Shown here piece by piece: positions 18,299 through 28,349 of a stretch of 64,000 bases of DNA. Made by a program: the position numbers and the translations under genes. Under the pieces are notes generated by a model. The model searched no databases and was not told the origin of the DNA. It saw only the letters and a program-made list of their open reading frames with translations. Location of the stretch: contig NZ_AP014680.1 in NCBI RefSeq assembly GCF_000829395.1, forward strand, positions 186,001-250,000, written 5' to 3'. This stretch comes from Paucilactobacillus hokkaidonensis JCM 18461 (GTDB lineage Bacteria > Bacillota > Bacilli > Lactobacillales > Lactobacillaceae). The first letter of the stretch is position 1; every line of letters begins with the position of its first letter.

Positions 18299-18351
18299 TT
18301 GACAACTGTAAACAAACAGGATATAGTAACTACATAAAGTTTACAAATGTA
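18299..18351 (+). promoter_or_regulatory. copYB promoter with two cop boxes
   Basis: TTGACA (18299-18304), 17 bp, TATAGT (18322-18327). A perfect CopY operator TACAAATGTA sits at 18342-18351 and a one-mismatch copy GACAACTGTA at 18301-18310 overlaps the -35. This is the two-operator arrangement of copper-repressed cop operons. Confidence 0.9.
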
Positions 18352-18382
18352 AACGCAAAAGTAAAAAGCGAGGTACAAAAAA

Positions 18383-18841
18383 ATGGATCCGGAAAAAGTA
18401 AGTGAAATTACCCCATCAGAATGGGAAATAATGCGAATTATTTGGACAAAAGGTCCAGTTCATAGTCGTGAACTGATTGATTTAATTCAACGTAAACGCG
18501 ATTGGACAGAGTCGACGGTCAAAACGTTATTGGGTCGATTAGTCAAAAAAGGTTTGCTGAAAACTGATAAAGTTGATCGAAAATTTATTTATTCCACCAC
18601 GGTTGGTGAACTGGAAGCAATGAATTTAACCAGCCAACAATTATTTGACCATTTATGTGCAATGAAAAAAGGCCAGACAATTTACAATTTGATTGAACAT
18701 ACTGAGTTGAACAAAACTGATATTGAACGATTGCAGACGCTTTTACAGCAAAAGGCGAAGACGGCACCAACTATGGTAGCGTGCGATTGCTTGCCAGATA
18801 GTGCTGATGATTGTGTATGTGAGGAGAATAGCAATGACTAA
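18383..18841 (+). CDS. copY: CopY-type copper-responsive repressor
   Basis: A 152-residue BlaI/MecI-like repressor. Residues 8-75 form the winged helix ([20 protein letters not shown]) and the C-terminus carries the metal site CDC-x7-CVC, close to the CopY CxC..CxC pattern. With zinc bound it represses; copper displaces zinc and releases DNA. It overlaps copB by 8 bp and has cop boxes in its promoter. Confidence 0.92.
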   Translation: MDPEKVSEITPSEWEIMRIIWTKGPVHSRELIDLIQRKRDWTESTVKTLLGRLVKKGLLKTDKVDRKFIYSTTVGELEAMNLTSQQLFDHLCAMKKGQTIYNLIEHTELNKTDIERLQTLLQQKAKTAPTMVACDCLPDSADDCVCEENSND

Positions 18842-20924
18842 AGACGAAAATATGAATTCTGATATGCATTCAATGAACATGGACATGTCATCAATGGATC
18901 ACGGCCAAATGGACGATGAAATGGATATGGGTGGCGGCCATATGATGCACATGGGTAACTTTAAGCAGAAGTTTTGGTTATCGTTAATTGTGGCGATTCC
19001 CATCTTTATTTTGTCACCATTTATGGGTATCCAGTTGCCATTTCAATTTACGTTTACTGGTTCTGATTGGTTAGTATTGATTTTGGCATCATTTTTATTT
19101 TTCTATGGTGGGCAACCGTTTTTATCCGGTGCCAAAGGTGAGTTACAAGAAAAAAGTCCAGCTATGATGACGCTGATTTCGATGGGAATTAGTGTTGCCT
19201 ATATTTATAGTCTCTATGCGTTTATTGCCAATCACTTTATCAATCCAAATGGGCATGTGATGGACTTTTTCTGGGAATTAGCCAGTTTAATTGTCATCAT
19301 GTTACTGGGTCACTGGATTGAAATGAATGCCGTTATGAATGCTGGTAACGCCATGGAAAAAATGGCAGCATTGTTACCTGGAATGGTTCATGTTGTTGAT
19401 GCAGATGGCCACACTAAAGATGTAGCGCTCCATGATTTAACTGAGGGTCAGACTGTGTTAGTTCAAGCGGGTGAAAAAATTCCAGCTGATGGGGATGTTG
19501 TGAAGGGTAGTAGCTCGGTGAATGAATCGTTGGTTACCGGTGAAGCCAAGGCAATCACGAAAGAAAATGGTGATCAGGTTATTGGTGGTTCCGTCAATGG
19601 CAATGGCACGATCTCGGTTAAGGTAACTGGAACTGGCGAAAACGGCTATTTGGCACAAGTAATGAAATTAGTTAGTGAGGCGCAACAGGAACAATCTAAA
19701 GCCGAAGGAATTGCGGACAAAGTTTCTAAGGCACTATTTTACGCGGCATTATCGGTCGGAATCGTAGCTTTCTTTGTTTGGCTAGCAATAAGTGGGCCAA
19801 CGACTGCGCTTGAACGAATGGTCACGGTCCTTGTAATCGCTTGTCCGCACGCTTTAGGGGTTGCCATCCCATTGGTAGTTGCCAGGAGCACATCGATCGC
19901 GGCTACGAATGGATTATTAATCCGTGATCGACATGCAATAGAAACGGCAAAAAGAGTTGATACAGTACTAATGGATAAAACTGGCACATTGACTGAAGGA
20001 GTTTTCAAAGTTAATGAAGTTCAGGCAGTCCAAAATGGTTTGTCCGATCAGCAAGTTTTACAAATATTTGCAAGCTTGGAAACTGGCTCAAGTCACCCAC
20101 TTGCCACTGGAATTTTAACTGCAGCTAAGGAACAAGATGTGAAACTTAGTGATGCGCAAAGTGTGCAGACAGTTCAAGGTGTCGGGCTAAACGGAGAAGT
20201 TGATGGGACCGCTTATTCAATCGTGACGGCAGATTATCTTGAGAAACAACAATTGGAGTTTGATCGAGCTAAGTTTGAAGCATTAGCAGCGCAGGGTAAT
20301 TCAGTTAGTTATTTGATTAGTGATCAAAAAGTGTTGGGATTAATTGCCCAAGGAGATCAAATCAAACCAGAGGCCAAGGCATTTATTGCAGCGCTGAATG
20401 GTATGAATATCCAACCGGTTATGCTGACGGGAGATAATGAACCGGCTGCCAAACAGGTGGCGTCACAACTTGGTAATATCACAGTTAAGGCTAATCTGAA
20501 ACCGGAAGACAAAGAAAAAATCGTTCGGCAGTATCAGGATGACGGGCATCAAGTAATGATGGTTGGGGATGGAATCAATGATGCACCCAGTTTGGCGCGA
20601 GCTAATATTGGTGTTGCTATTGGAGCCGGAACAGATGTGGCCATCGATTCAGCCGATGTGATCTTAGTTAAGAGTAATCCAAAGGACATACTGAACTTTT
20701 TAAACTTAGCGCGAGCTACTAACCGTAAAATGAATCAAAATCTATGGTGGGGTGCAGGATATAATATAATTGCGATTCCACTGGCTGCAGGTGTGTTAGC
20801 TGGAATTGGAATCATCCTAAGTCCAGCTGTTGGGGCATTGATTATGTCACTGTCGACGATTATTGTGGCGATTAATGCAATGACACTAAAAATGCGAGCA
20901 CCCACGGGAAATGTCGGAGTATAA
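18834..20924 (+). CDS. copB: CopB-type copper-translocating P-type ATPase
   Basis: A 696-residue P1B ATPase exporting copper from the cytosol. The first ~45 residues are rich in Met, His and Asp (several HxxM repeats) and replace the usual CxxC domains. The membrane metal site is CPH ([11 protein letters not shown]), which marks the CopB rather than the CPC CopA class. Phosphorylation motif [13 protein letters not shown] actuator and [16 protein letters not shown] hinge are present. Start at 18834, overlapping copY, is supported by gaggag and coupling; an upstream in-frame ATG at 18801 lacks a site. Confidence 0.94.
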   Translation: MTKDENMNSDMHSMNMDMSSMDHGQMDDEMDMGGGHMMHMGNFKQKFWLSLIVAIPIFILSPFMGIQLPFQFTFTGSDWLVLILASFLFFYGGQPFLSGAKGELQEKSPAMMTLISMGISVAYIYSLYAFIANHFINPNGHVMDFFWELASLIVIMLLGHWIEMNAVMNAGNAMEKMAALLPGMVHVVDADGHTKDVALHDLTEGQTVLVQAGEKIPADGDVVKGSSSVNESLVTGEAKAITKENGDQVIGGSVNGNGTISVKVTGTGENGYLAQVMKLVSEAQQEQSKAEGIADKVSKALFYAALSVGIVAFFVWLAISGPTTALERMVTVLVIACPHALGVAIPLVVARSTSIAATNGLLIRDRHAIETAKRVDTVLMDKTGTLTEGVFKVNEVQAVQNGLSDQQVLQIFASLETGSSHPLATGILTAAKEQDVKLSDAQSVQTVQGVGLNGEVDGTAYSIVTADYLEKQQLEFDRAKFEALAAQGNSVSYLISDQKVLGLIAQGDQIKPEAKAFIAALNGMNIQPVMLTGDNEPAAKQVASQLGNITVKANLKPEDKEKIVRQYQDDGHQVMMVGDGINDAPSLARANIGVAIGAGTDVAIDSADVILVKSNPKDILNFLNLARATNRKMNQNLWWGAGYNIIAIPLAAGVLAGIGIILSPAVGALIMSLSTIIVAINAMTLKMRAPTGNVGV

Positions 20925-20981
20925 CGAAAAAAATTCAAGATCTGGTTCGAGTTTTGAACTAGGTCTTGGATTTTTTTCGTT
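20923..20981 (+). terminator. copYB terminator
   Basis: Very long nearly perfect hairpin starting in the copB stop codon: aacgaaaaaaat pairs with atttttttcgtt and the inner caaga..gttc with gaac..tcttg. Confidence 0.85.
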
Positions 20982-21119
20982 ACATAGGTATTTATTGGGA
21001 ATATTGAGAGAAAAACAAAAAAGATTCCCCCAGATAAATTTGAATCTAGGAGGACCTTTATTTACACATTAGTAAATCTAATTTTATCTATCAAATACAC
21101 CGGTAATTTGTATAAAAAG

Positions 21120-21953
21120 TTAGTTATTTACTTTAGCACCCTTGTTTACATAATGAAGTGAACCAATGCTATTAACATTCACTTTTCCATTCTTATAGGT
21201 AATTTTAGTTACTGCTGCATTTTTAAGTGGTGTACCTTTGTATTTATCTGTTACCCCTGATAAATATTGATTAATTGACATTCCTGAGCTAACAACTAAA
21301 ACATTTCCACCTTTGTTAGCATGTGTTTTGCCAATATGTTTAATTTCCTTTGTCATTCTTTTTTGCACATCAGCTGAACTTTCAGCTCGATCTGTTTTAA
21401 CTAGTTTAGTATTGTCAGAGTTTTCTTTGTCTAGTTTATAATATGCATCTTGTAATTGATTCCAATAATCTTTACCGGCTTTTTGCATAAATTCATCACC
21501 AGTTTGATAGCCATAAACTGCTGCCATTTTGTCACCATCAGTAGCAATTGAATCTCCTTCAAAACTACCGTAACCGCCCTCACGAAGAGAACTAGATTCA
21601 TGGATAGAAACCTTCTTATTGTTTGAGTTGTTTAAAGCAATTTTAGCTGTCCTATATTGACGGGTTAGATTACCAGTGTAGGCATCTGTGAATTTAATTC
21701 CTTTTAGACCTTTTCCTAAATTGCTGGCAACTTTTGTTCCGTTTTTAGTTAGTGGAAAATCGCTCCAGCCTTGAACTTTATTAGTAACATTAGCCGTAGT
21801 TTCTCCGTGTCGAGTTAAATAAATTGTAACAGTTTTTTCTTTCGCAAAAGCAGCCTGATTGTCAGCCTGATAAAATAGACTGCTACCCAAGAATAATGAG
21901 CATGAAGCCAATATAATTGTGAATGATTTCTTTGTATGTCTAAATAGATGCAT
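21120..21953 (-). CDS. Secreted histidine phosphatase (phosphoglycerate mutase-like)
   Basis: A 277-residue exported phosphatase. The signal peptide covers about residues 1-38 (HTKKSF followed by a hydrophobic core ending in A-x-A near NQAAFA). The mature part has the catalytic TRHGETTAN motif at about 47 and a late conserved histidine-like region replaced by VLVVSSGMS where family members usually have VSHG, so the second catalytic histidine appears changed. Start chosen at the ATG after ggaggat; a longer frame to 22028 has no site and would run through the cre box. Substrate unknown. Confidence 0.82.
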   Translation of the reverse strand: MHLFRHTKKSFTIILASCSLFLGSSLFYQADNQAAFAKEKTVTIYLTRHGETTANVTNKVQGWSDFPLTKNGTKVASNLGKGLKGIKFTDAYTGNLTRQYRTAKIALNNSNNKKVSIHESSSLREGGYGSFEGDSIATDGDKMAAVYGYQTGDEFMQKAGKDYWNQLQDAYYKLDKENSDNTKLVKTDRAESSADVQKRMTKEIKHIGKTHANKGGNVLVVSSGMSINQYLSGVTDKYKGTPLKNAAVTKITYKNGKVNVNSIGSLHYVNKGAKVNN

Positions 21954-21979
21954 TTTATAAAATCCTCCTCCAGATTTTT

Positions 21980-21993
21980 TGGAAGCGCTTCCA
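21980..21993. promoter_or_regulatory. Perfect catabolite responsive element (cre)
   Basis: TGGAAGCGCTTCCA is a perfect palindrome matching the CcpA cre consensus. It lies 27 bp upstream of the histidine phosphatase start codon, downstream of any likely promoter, where CcpA binding would block transcription in rich carbon. Confidence 0.85.
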
Positions 21994-22123
21994 AGAAAAA
22001 TTGCAGCAAACTCATACAATTTTTTCAATAAATTTTTGATTATTTTGCCATTTGGTTTTCCTTATTTTAATGAACAGCTTTAAAGTTTAATTACCTTTAC
22101 TAGATGGCTTTATTTCAATTGCA

Positions 22124-22213
22124 GAAACGTGCAAATAAGGACAGACGGCTAGAGCTAAATTAGGAATAAGCATCAATAAATTCATAGTTTGAATTTATCA
22201 ATGCTTATTTCTA
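22124..22213. repeat. Palindromic element R5, left part (split by IS)
   Basis: Left part of a palindromic element: end gaaacgtgcaaat, arm aaggacagacggctagagctaaattagg, inner stem aataagcattgataaattc-like. The rest of the right arm continues at 23805-23843 on the other side of the IS. Joined together the two parts restore one full palindrome. Confidence 0.85.
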
Positions 22214-23804
22214 TTTGAGTTTACTCATTTTACGACTCTAGGTTACCGAAAACTTCAAAAGATACTGAATCACACCAATTTATTTTTTTAATTTGAATGT
22301 TTTTAACTTTGGAATACTCAAAATAGGCGTCCCTTAGGCACGCCAAAAAAAATTCAATTACTCTTTCTAAATTATCAGTCTCATTTGTCCAGGGTTTACC
22401 CGATGCTCAACCTTTTTAAATATTCGAATGCCTACGGTATCGGCCTTGAGAACCACTGATAGACCACGAATATATCGATAAAGATAAAACTTTATCTTGT
22501 CTTTCGCTTTTAGGGATTTTGCTCTATGATACAAAATTTCATTAAATAGTGGTGCAGACTCAATCCTGATTGAATTTCGACCTACTAGAAAATTGATTAG
22601 GTTATGGATTAACCTGATTGAATTTAATGACAGAGTTCGTACTTTTTCCAAATTATATTCTTGCTTCTGAACGCGAAAGGATTCTTCAGTTCGCCACCTA
22701 AGAATATATCCTTTAACAATTCTGAGTACATCTGCCTTACTATTAATTTCTTTATTGGTTAGTAGCTTCATTGGTTTCTGACCGTAGCCGTACACAATTA
22801 CTACGAAAAAATTTTCATCCGAAAAGGCTGGCAATGTCACCTTAAGGTGACTGACTTTTAATTGGTACTGATGACCTTTAATGGTACTTTTTAGTGCCAA
22901 TTTTCCTTTATGACGTGTCGCTAGTTCAGGAACCTTATACCACCGACCACCATTTTTTAGCCAACGCTTATCAGTTAATCGAATAATAAAGTCAGTTTTT
23001 TTATTTTGAAGAAACTGGATAATGTCATTCGAATCATAACCACGATCCATAACTACGGTATATTTCTTTTGATTAAATAGTTCATCGATATAATTTAGTC
23101 CTTGATAAGTTTCAACATTAGCACTACTAAAACCTTCTTCTGCCACTGAAAAAGTATGCGCATAAACAGGAATAGGATGCTTAGTTTGTGAAGTAGTAAT
23201 TGACATGTTAGCTGTCAAATATCCCTTCTCCGTACCGCCTTTCGAACCATCATGAACGCGCCGTAGGCTCTCAAATTGTTCGCCATAAGGCTTTGTAATA
23301 TCTGAATTATCAACAATCACCAGCATGTCATCCTTAATCTGACGTTTAATCATATCTAAATAGTTATGATAAAGTTTGGCATAATCATTAAAGTCCATCG
23401 CATTTCGACTCAATCTTTTAATTGTCGATAGTAAATCAATATCCTCTTCTAAGGCTCGACTAATCTCTGACAGCAGCGGCGAACAACCCTTGGCGAGTCC
23501 ATAGATCATGTCAGTAATGAATTTAGCGTTTGGTTTTGATAAGCCCTTTGTCAATTGGTGGCAAAAATTAATAATTTCTCGCTTAGCTTGGTAAATTTCA
23601 GAAGATTTCATGATAAAATAGCCTTAGCCTCTCTTTTGTTTAGTTGTTTTCGGTTAACTCAACTTTAACATAAGTTGAGGCCTTTTTAGTCACAAACTTA
23701 GAGCCAAAATAGCGAGCTATCCACGTTTTCAACATGTGGATAACTCGCTTGATTTTTTTCTATCGTTCGTTCTCAAAATTTTAGGTAAACTCAAATTATT
23801 TCTA
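22205..23804. mobile_element. IS4-family insertion sequence with 9 bp target duplication
   Basis: The element spans 22214-23795 (1582 bp). Terminal inverted repeats are TTTGAGTTTAC on the left and GTAAACTCAAA on the right. The 9 bp ttatttcta is duplicated at 22205-22213 and 23796-23804. The insertion interrupts palindromic element R5. Near the right end a hairpin (gcgagctatccac / gtggataactcgc) could stop readthrough into the element. Confidence 0.92.
22367..23611 (-). CDS. IS4-family DDE transposase
   Basis: A 414-residue transposase. Candidate DDE aspartates are in VIVDNSD (~100) and VVMDRGYDS (~197); the YREK signature of the IS4 family is exact in YILRWRTEESFRVQK (Y, R+3, E+4, K+7) near residue 308. 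It appears full length and intact inside complete ends with a target duplication, so the element may still be active. Confidence 0.93.
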   Translation of the reverse strand: MKSSEIYQAKREIINFCHQLTKGLSKPNAKFITDMIYGLAKGCSPLLSEISRALEEDIDLLSTIKRLSRNAMDFNDYAKLYHNYLDMIKRQIKDDMLVIVDNSDITKPYGEQFESLRRVHDGSKGGTEKGYLTANMSITTSQTKHPIPVYAHTFSVAEEGFSSANVETYQGLNYIDELFNQKKYTVVMDRGYDSNDIIQFLQNKKTDFIIRLTDKRWLKNGGRWYKVPELATRHKGKLALKSTIKGHQYQLKVSHLKVTLPAFSDENFFVVIVYGYGQKPMKLLTNKEINSKADVLRIVKGYILRWRTEESFRVQKQEYNLEKVRTLSLNSIRLIHNLINFLVGRNSIRIESAPLFNEILYHRAKSLKAKDKIKFYLYRYIRGLSVVLKADTVGIRIFKKVEHRVNPGQMRLII

Positions 23805-23843
23805 ACTTAACTTACGCCATCTGAACGTCCTTGTTTGCACTCT
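23805..23843. repeat. Palindromic element R5, right part
   Basis: Completes the palindrome broken by the IS: acttaacttacgccatctg, gtccttgtttgcactct. It pairs with the arm at 22124-22180. Confidence 0.8.
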
Positions 23844-23868
23844 ATTAAAATTTCATGAGAAAAATTCA

Positions 23869-23897
23869 TTGACAATCTGGCCTACTTTTGCAATAAT
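23869..23897 (+). promoter_or_regulatory. Promoter of the T-box/permease transcript
   Basis: TTGACA (23869-23874), 17 bp, AATAAT (23892-23897). It reads directly into the T-box leader. Confidence 0.8.
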
Positions 23898-23904
23898 AGC
23901 GTTA

Positions 23905-24097
23905 ATCTAGAGAGTATTACAGAGAAGCTGGTATTTGCTGAAAGCCGACTGACTAAATGGCGAATTTAATTGGGTAGTTCCACTATCAACTACAAGAGGC
24001 AATTTATTAATTTAAATTGTAAAACTTGGGTGGAACCGCGTTGAAGATGAAATTAGCGTCCCTGGTACATTTCAAATGTACCAGGGACTTTTTATTT
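23905..24097 (+). ncRNA. T-box leader of the amino acid permease gene
   Basis: Stem I region with agagaagc and gctgaaagcc, the conserved T-box bulge tgggtggaaccgcg at 24027-24040, and a terminator gtccctggtacat / atgtaccagggac (24058-24088) with T-run. Aligning ggtagtTCCact here with ggtagtACTacc in the thrS leader suggests UCC, a serine codon, as specifier; this is tentative because the stem I fold was drawn by eye. Confidence 0.88.
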
Positions 24098-24135
24098 TGA
24101 CTAAATGAAACGTGTTTGCAACTGCAAAAAGGGGA

Positions 24136-25497
24136 GTACGAAAAATGGAAGAGCACCGAGAACTATCACGATCATTACAAAGTCGCCATATTCAGATGAT
24201 TGCTATCGGTGGTGCGATTGGAACGGGGCTGTTTCTGGGTTCCGGGAGTGCAATTAGAAAAGCGGGCCCCTCAATTATTTTGTCGTACTTAATTGTTGGA
24301 ATTTTCTGTTTTTTCATGATGCGTGCGATTGGTGAGCTGCTGTTATCGGACACAACTAAACATTCATTTATTGATTTTATCAAGCTGTATTTGGGTGATC
24401 GGATGGAATTTATCACTGGCTGGACGTATTGGTCATGTTGGCTCAGTTTGGCAATGGCTGATTTAACTGCTACTGGAATTTATTTAAAATACTGGTTTCC
24501 GAGTCTGCCACAATGGGTAGGACCATTGGTTATTATTTTGTTATTGCTACTAGTTAATTTGCTTAATGTCGGTTTGTTTGGTGAGCTAGAAACCTGGTTT
24601 TCAATGATTAAAGTGGTGGCAATTCTTGCGTTAATTGTCGTTGGATTAGGCATGACTATTTTTCATTATCACAGTGGTACCACTACGGCTTCGTTTAGTA
24701 ATTTGGTTTCACATGGTGGCTTTTTTCCAACTGGCATGAGTGGCTTTTTGATGTCATTTCAAATGGTTGTGTTTGCCTTTGTCGGAATTGAAATGGTTGG
24801 ATTAACGGCTGGCGAAACAAAGAATCCGAAGAAGGATTTACCGCGAGCAATCAATAGCTTACCAATCAGAATTGGTTTGTTTTACATTGGATCAATGATT
24901 GCGATTATGTGTGTGGCGCCATGGAACACTATTACAACAACATCGAGTCCATTTGTGCAAGTCTTTTCTGGCATTGGTATTACTAGCGCCGCCGCAATCT
25001 TAAATTTTGTTGTTTTGACGGCGGCAATGTCAGCAACTAACAGTGCGATCTTTAGTACCAGTCGAACATTACATGCACTTGCTAGTGGTGGCAATGCGAT
25101 GCAAAGATTCGCCACGTTAAGTAAACATATGGTGCCTAATACGGCTTTACATTTTTCTTCAGCAATTTTATTTGTAGTCGTTATTTTGAATTATCTAATG
25201 CCAGCAGGAATTTTTAATTTAATCTCTGGAGTTTCAACGATTAACTTTGTGTTTGTTTGGTTGATCATGTTGTGGTGTCATATCAAATTTAGACGGATCC
25301 ATCCTGAAGGTGTGAAAGAATTTTCGATGCCTGGCTATCCAGTTACTGACTGGGCCAGCTTAATCTTTTTTGCAGCTGTACTGATCTTTCTTTTATTTGA
25401 TCCAGAGACACGCGTATCATTGATTGTGTCAGTGATTTGGTTTGTGGCTCTGTTCATTGTTTATGCAGTACGTAGTAACCGGCAGGCTATAAAATGA
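24136..25497 (+). CDS. APC-family amino acid permease, CycA-like (D-Ser/D-Ala/Gly or Ser)
   Basis: A permease with about twelve membrane segments (461 residues in the longest frame from 24112). The ATG at 24145 (MEEHRELSRSLQ) follows aggggagtacgaaaa and is the most likely start, near this coordinate. N-terminal SRHIQMIAIGGAIGTGLFLGSG is the APC consensus, and overall similarity including GWTYWSCW and VFAFVGIEMVGLTAGETKNP recalls CycA and lactococcal SerP carriers. A T-box controls it, so it is induced when its cognate amino acid, possibly serine, runs short. Confidence 0.88.
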   Translation, partial: VRKMEEHRELSRSLQSRHIQMIAIGGAIGTGLFLGSGSAIRKAGPSIILSYLIVGIFCFFMMRAIGELLLSDTTKHSFIDFIKLYLGDRMEFITGWTYWSCWLSLAMADLTATGIYLKYWFPSLPQWVGPLVIILLLLLVNLLNVGLFGELETWFSMIKVVAILALIVVGLGMTIFHYHSGTTTASFSNLVSHGGFFPTGMSGFLMSFQMVVFAFVGIEMVGLTAGETKNPKKDLPRAINSLPIRIGLFYIGSMIAIMCVAPWNTITTTSSPFVQVFSGIGITSAAAILNFVVLTAAMSATNSAIFSTSRTLHALASGGNAMQRFATLSKHMVPNTALHFSSAILFVVVILNYLMPAGIFNLISGVSTINFVFVWLIMLWCHIKFRRIHPEGVKEFSMPGYPVTDWASLIFFAAVLIFLLFDPETRVSLIVSVIWFVALFIVYAVRSNRQAIK

Positions 25498-25618
25498 TTT
25501 GATGGGCAATAATTTTTGTTTCCGTTAAGTGTAATAGGGAAAAGATATTTTAATTGATTTTTAATGTTGGTAGAATGTATTATGTAAGGCAGCAAGATAA
25601 ATGGAGGTTTACGCAGGG

Positions 25619-26707
25619 ATGGATAAATTAAAAGTTGGTGTGATTGGCGCAACTGGAATGGTTGGCCAACGGTATGTTTCACTATTAGAAAACCATCCGT
25701 GGTTTGAAGTCGTGGTTGTGGCAGCAAGTGCTCATAGCGCAGGTAAGACATACGCGGAATCGGTGCATGGTCGTTGGAAAATGGAAAATCCGGTCCCAGA
25801 TTCAGTTAAAGATTTGGTACTGCTAGATGTTAAAGACGTTAAAACAATTGCCGATCAAGTTGATTTTGTCTTTTCTGCTGTCAGCATGAGTAAAGATGAA
25901 ATTCGTGCAATTGAAGAAGAATATGCTAAAACGGAAACGCCAGTAGTATCTAATAATAGTGCGCATCGTTGGACGCCAGATGTCCCAATGATCGTACCAG
26001 AAATCAACCCGGAACATTCAGAAATTATTAAATATCAACGCGAACGATTAGGGACAAAACGCGGATTTATTGCGGTTAAACCGAATTGCTCTATTCAAAG
26101 TTACACACCAGCATTATCAGCTTGGAGAAAGTTTGAACCAACCCAAGTGATTGCGACAACTTATCAGGCCATTTCAGGGGCTGGTAAAACATTGGAAGAC
26201 GCACCAGAAATTGTGGGCAATGTGATCCCATATATTAGTGGTGAAGAGGCTAAATCTGAAAATGAACCACTAAAAATTTGGGGCCATGTTGACGATGAGA
26301 AAAAAGAAATTGTTTCTGCAGAGTCACCAGTGATTACTAGCCAATGTTTGCGGGTGCCCGTTTTATACGGACATACTGCTGCAGCATTTGTTAACTTCAA
26401 ACAAAATCCGACTAAAGAAGAATTAATTGAAGCGCTTGAAAGTTATCGCGGTGAGCCTCAAAAGTTAGGATTGCCAAGTGCCCCTAAGCAATTTATCCAG
26501 TATATGCAACAAGATGACCGCCCACAAGTTCGTTATGACGTTAACTTTGAAAACGGGATGGGAATTTCAATCGGTCGTTTACGACCAGATAAAATTTTTG
26601 ACTGGAAGTTTATCGGATTATCACATAACACATCGCGTGGTGCTGCGGGTGGCGCAATTTTATGTGCTGAATTATTGAAGGAACAAGGGTATATCGAAAA
26701 GAAATAG
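25619..26707 (+). CDS. asd: Aspartate-semialdehyde dehydrogenase
   Basis: A 362-residue NADP-dependent enzyme making aspartate semialdehyde from aspartyl phosphate for lysine, threonine and methionine synthesis. GATGMVGQRYV at 8-18 binds NADP; the catalytic cysteine is in KPNCSIQ (~155). Length and the GMVGQRY/HPWFEVVVVAAS pattern fit the fungal/archaeal class rather than the usual ~340-residue bacterial one. Start at 25619 follows ggaggtttacgcaggg; an in-frame ATG at 25601 lies before that site. Confidence 0.93.
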   Translation: MDKLKVGVIGATGMVGQRYVSLLENHPWFEVVVVAASAHSAGKTYAESVHGRWKMENPVPDSVKDLVLLDVKDVKTIADQVDFVFSAVSMSKDEIRAIEEEYAKTETPVVSNNSAHRWTPDVPMIVPEINPEHSEIIKYQRERLGTKRGFIAVKPNCSIQSYTPALSAWRKFEPTQVIATTYQAISGAGKTLEDAPEIVGNVIPYISGEEAKSENEPLKIWGHVDDEKKEIVSAESPVITSQCLRVPVLYGHTAAAFVNFKQNPTKEELIEALESYRGEPQKLGLPSAPKQFIQYMQQDDRPQVRYDVNFENGMGISIGRLRPDKIFDWKFIGLSHNTSRGAAGGAILCAELLKEQGYIEKK

Positions 26708-26754
26708 GTGGATGATTTCAGCTTGGCTATGCTTAGAATTTAATCGCTTTATAG

Positions 26755-28319
26755 TACACTATCGTTAGTGTAAGGTTTTCCTAGATGGTCAACATATTTC
26801 TAGGAATATTCATTTTAGATTGAATATATAAGAAAAGACCTGTAGCCTTTTAATCGACGAAGATTAAAAGAAAGGATGCAGGTCTTTCATGTTTATTTTA
26901 GCAGATTTTATTGATTCATTGAATAATTTAGATAGTTTATTTGATTTGGAGGAACAAGTTATTCGTTGTTTGCGGGAAATGTTTCAAGAAATTGTATCTA
27001 AATACTTAATTCAATTAGACGAAACGTTAGTTTCTCAGATTCCAAGTGACCATACCTTTATTAACCGACAACCACGAACAATTAATTTTATGTTTGGTGC
27101 TGTTTCATTTGAACGTAGATGTTATAGGAAGACAGATGGAACCAATTATTTTCCACTGGATACACATTTAAAACTTGTGTCGCGAAAAAGGTTTTCACCA
27201 TATTTTAAAAGTGTGGTTAGTAAGATTGGTCAAATGACTACCATGAGAAACACAGCGGATATGATTAACCTTGCCAGTCAGACTGATATTAGTGCATGGG
27301 CAGTCGACAAAATCGTTAGAGAGATGGCCGACATCGTTGCTGTCGAGGAAGAAACACTTGATAAAAAAATTGTTCATCGTAAAAAAGTGGATAATTTAGT
27401 AATTGAAGGAGATGCTTTTGAAGCCCGAGAACGTGGTAAGCAACGGGTTTCTGTGCATCATTATAGGGTATACGAATCCACTAATGCTGGTCCAGTAAAT
27501 AAGCGTGAATTTGTTGAAACCAATCATTTAAAAGCACGAAAACAAGTTTGTGATTATCTGGAAGTACATTATAAATTAAGCGAAATGGTAGTGTTTTTAG
27601 CAAGTGATGCCGGTCCTGGATATGATCCCATCAGTATGCGCGAATTAGTTCCTGGGGCAAAAAAAGTTGAGTATGTAATTGATCGGTATCACTTTATTCG
27701 AAAATTCGAGCAGACCATCGGTCTACAAAACCCGTTAAGTAGAAAGGCTACAGCCGCTATTAGAGGACATAATTTGAACCAATTGGAGGCTATTTTAGAT
27801 ACTTTTGAATCGCAAATTACAACTGGAAAAGATTCCGAAAAGTTGATCAAATTAAGACATTATCTAAGCCGTAATTGGAAATATATCAAACGTCCCAAAG
27901 ATCGCGGCTATAAATATATGGGCAAATTAGGCTCAGTTGAGAGCTCACACAGAGCTTTCACTTACCGCTTAAAAAAGCAGGGTAAGAGTTGGTCTAAAGA
28001 AGGATTACAAGCTATGCTAGTTCTCATACTAGCAAGAGTTAACAGACATCTTAATCAAGATCTATCATCAGGATTAAGAAGGCTAAGAGAACTTAAAATT
28101 GAAGTATCTCTCGAGCCAATTAAATCAATTAGGTTCACAGATTTAAACCGAAAAACACGTTCACATCACATAGGCGTTAAAATTGGTAATATTACTGTTG
28201 ATTCATCAACGAGTAGCCCCATAGGGGCAATGGCAAAAGCATACTCCCGTTAATTCGGATGTATAAATATTAAGTCGAATAAAAGGTATCTAGGAAAACT
28301 TGACACATACTACACTATC
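26755..28319. mobile_element. ISLre2-family element, copy 1
   Basis: Element at 26764-28310 (1547 bp). Imperfect ends: gttagtgtaaggttttcctaga on the left and its counterpart tctaggaaaacttgacacatac on the right (split here for reading: tctaggaaaact, tgacacatac). The 9 bp tacactatc is duplicated at 26755-26763 and 28311-28319. A hairpin (gacctgtagcc.. / ..gatgcaggtc) precedes the transposase and may block readthrough. Confidence 0.92.
26889..28253 (+). CDS. ISLre2-family transposase (UPF0236), copy 1
   Basis: A 454-residue transposase of the ISLre2/UPF0236 family. Conserved features include FMFGAVSFERRCYR near residue 78, a DAGPGYDP block near 239, and the downstream VIDRYHFIRKF and SVESSHRAFTYRLKKQGKSWSKEG. 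Intact within complete ends. It differs from copy 2 at roughly a dozen residues. Confidence 0.92.
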   Translation: MFILADFIDSLNNLDSLFDLEEQVIRCLREMFQEIVSKYLIQLDETLVSQIPSDHTFINRQPRTINFMFGAVSFERRCYRKTDGTNYFPLDTHLKLVSRKRFSPYFKSVVSKIGQMTTMRNTADMINLASQTDISAWAVDKIVREMADIVAVEEETLDKKIVHRKKVDNLVIEGDAFEARERGKQRVSVHHYRVYESTNAGPVNKREFVETNHLKARKQVCDYLEVHYKLSEMVVFLASDAGPGYDPISMRELVPGAKKVEYVIDRYHFIRKFEQTIGLQNPLSRKATAAIRGHNLNQLEAILDTFESQITTGKDSEKLIKLRHYLSRNWKYIKRPKDRGYKYMGKLGSVESSHRAFTYRLKKQGKSWSKEGLQAMLVLILARVNRHLNQDLSSGLRRLRELKIEVSLEPIKSIRFTDLNRKTRSHHIGVKIGNITVDSSTSSPIGAMAKAYSR

Positions 28320-28349
28320 GAATATCTACAAAAGTTCTAACTTCCATGC

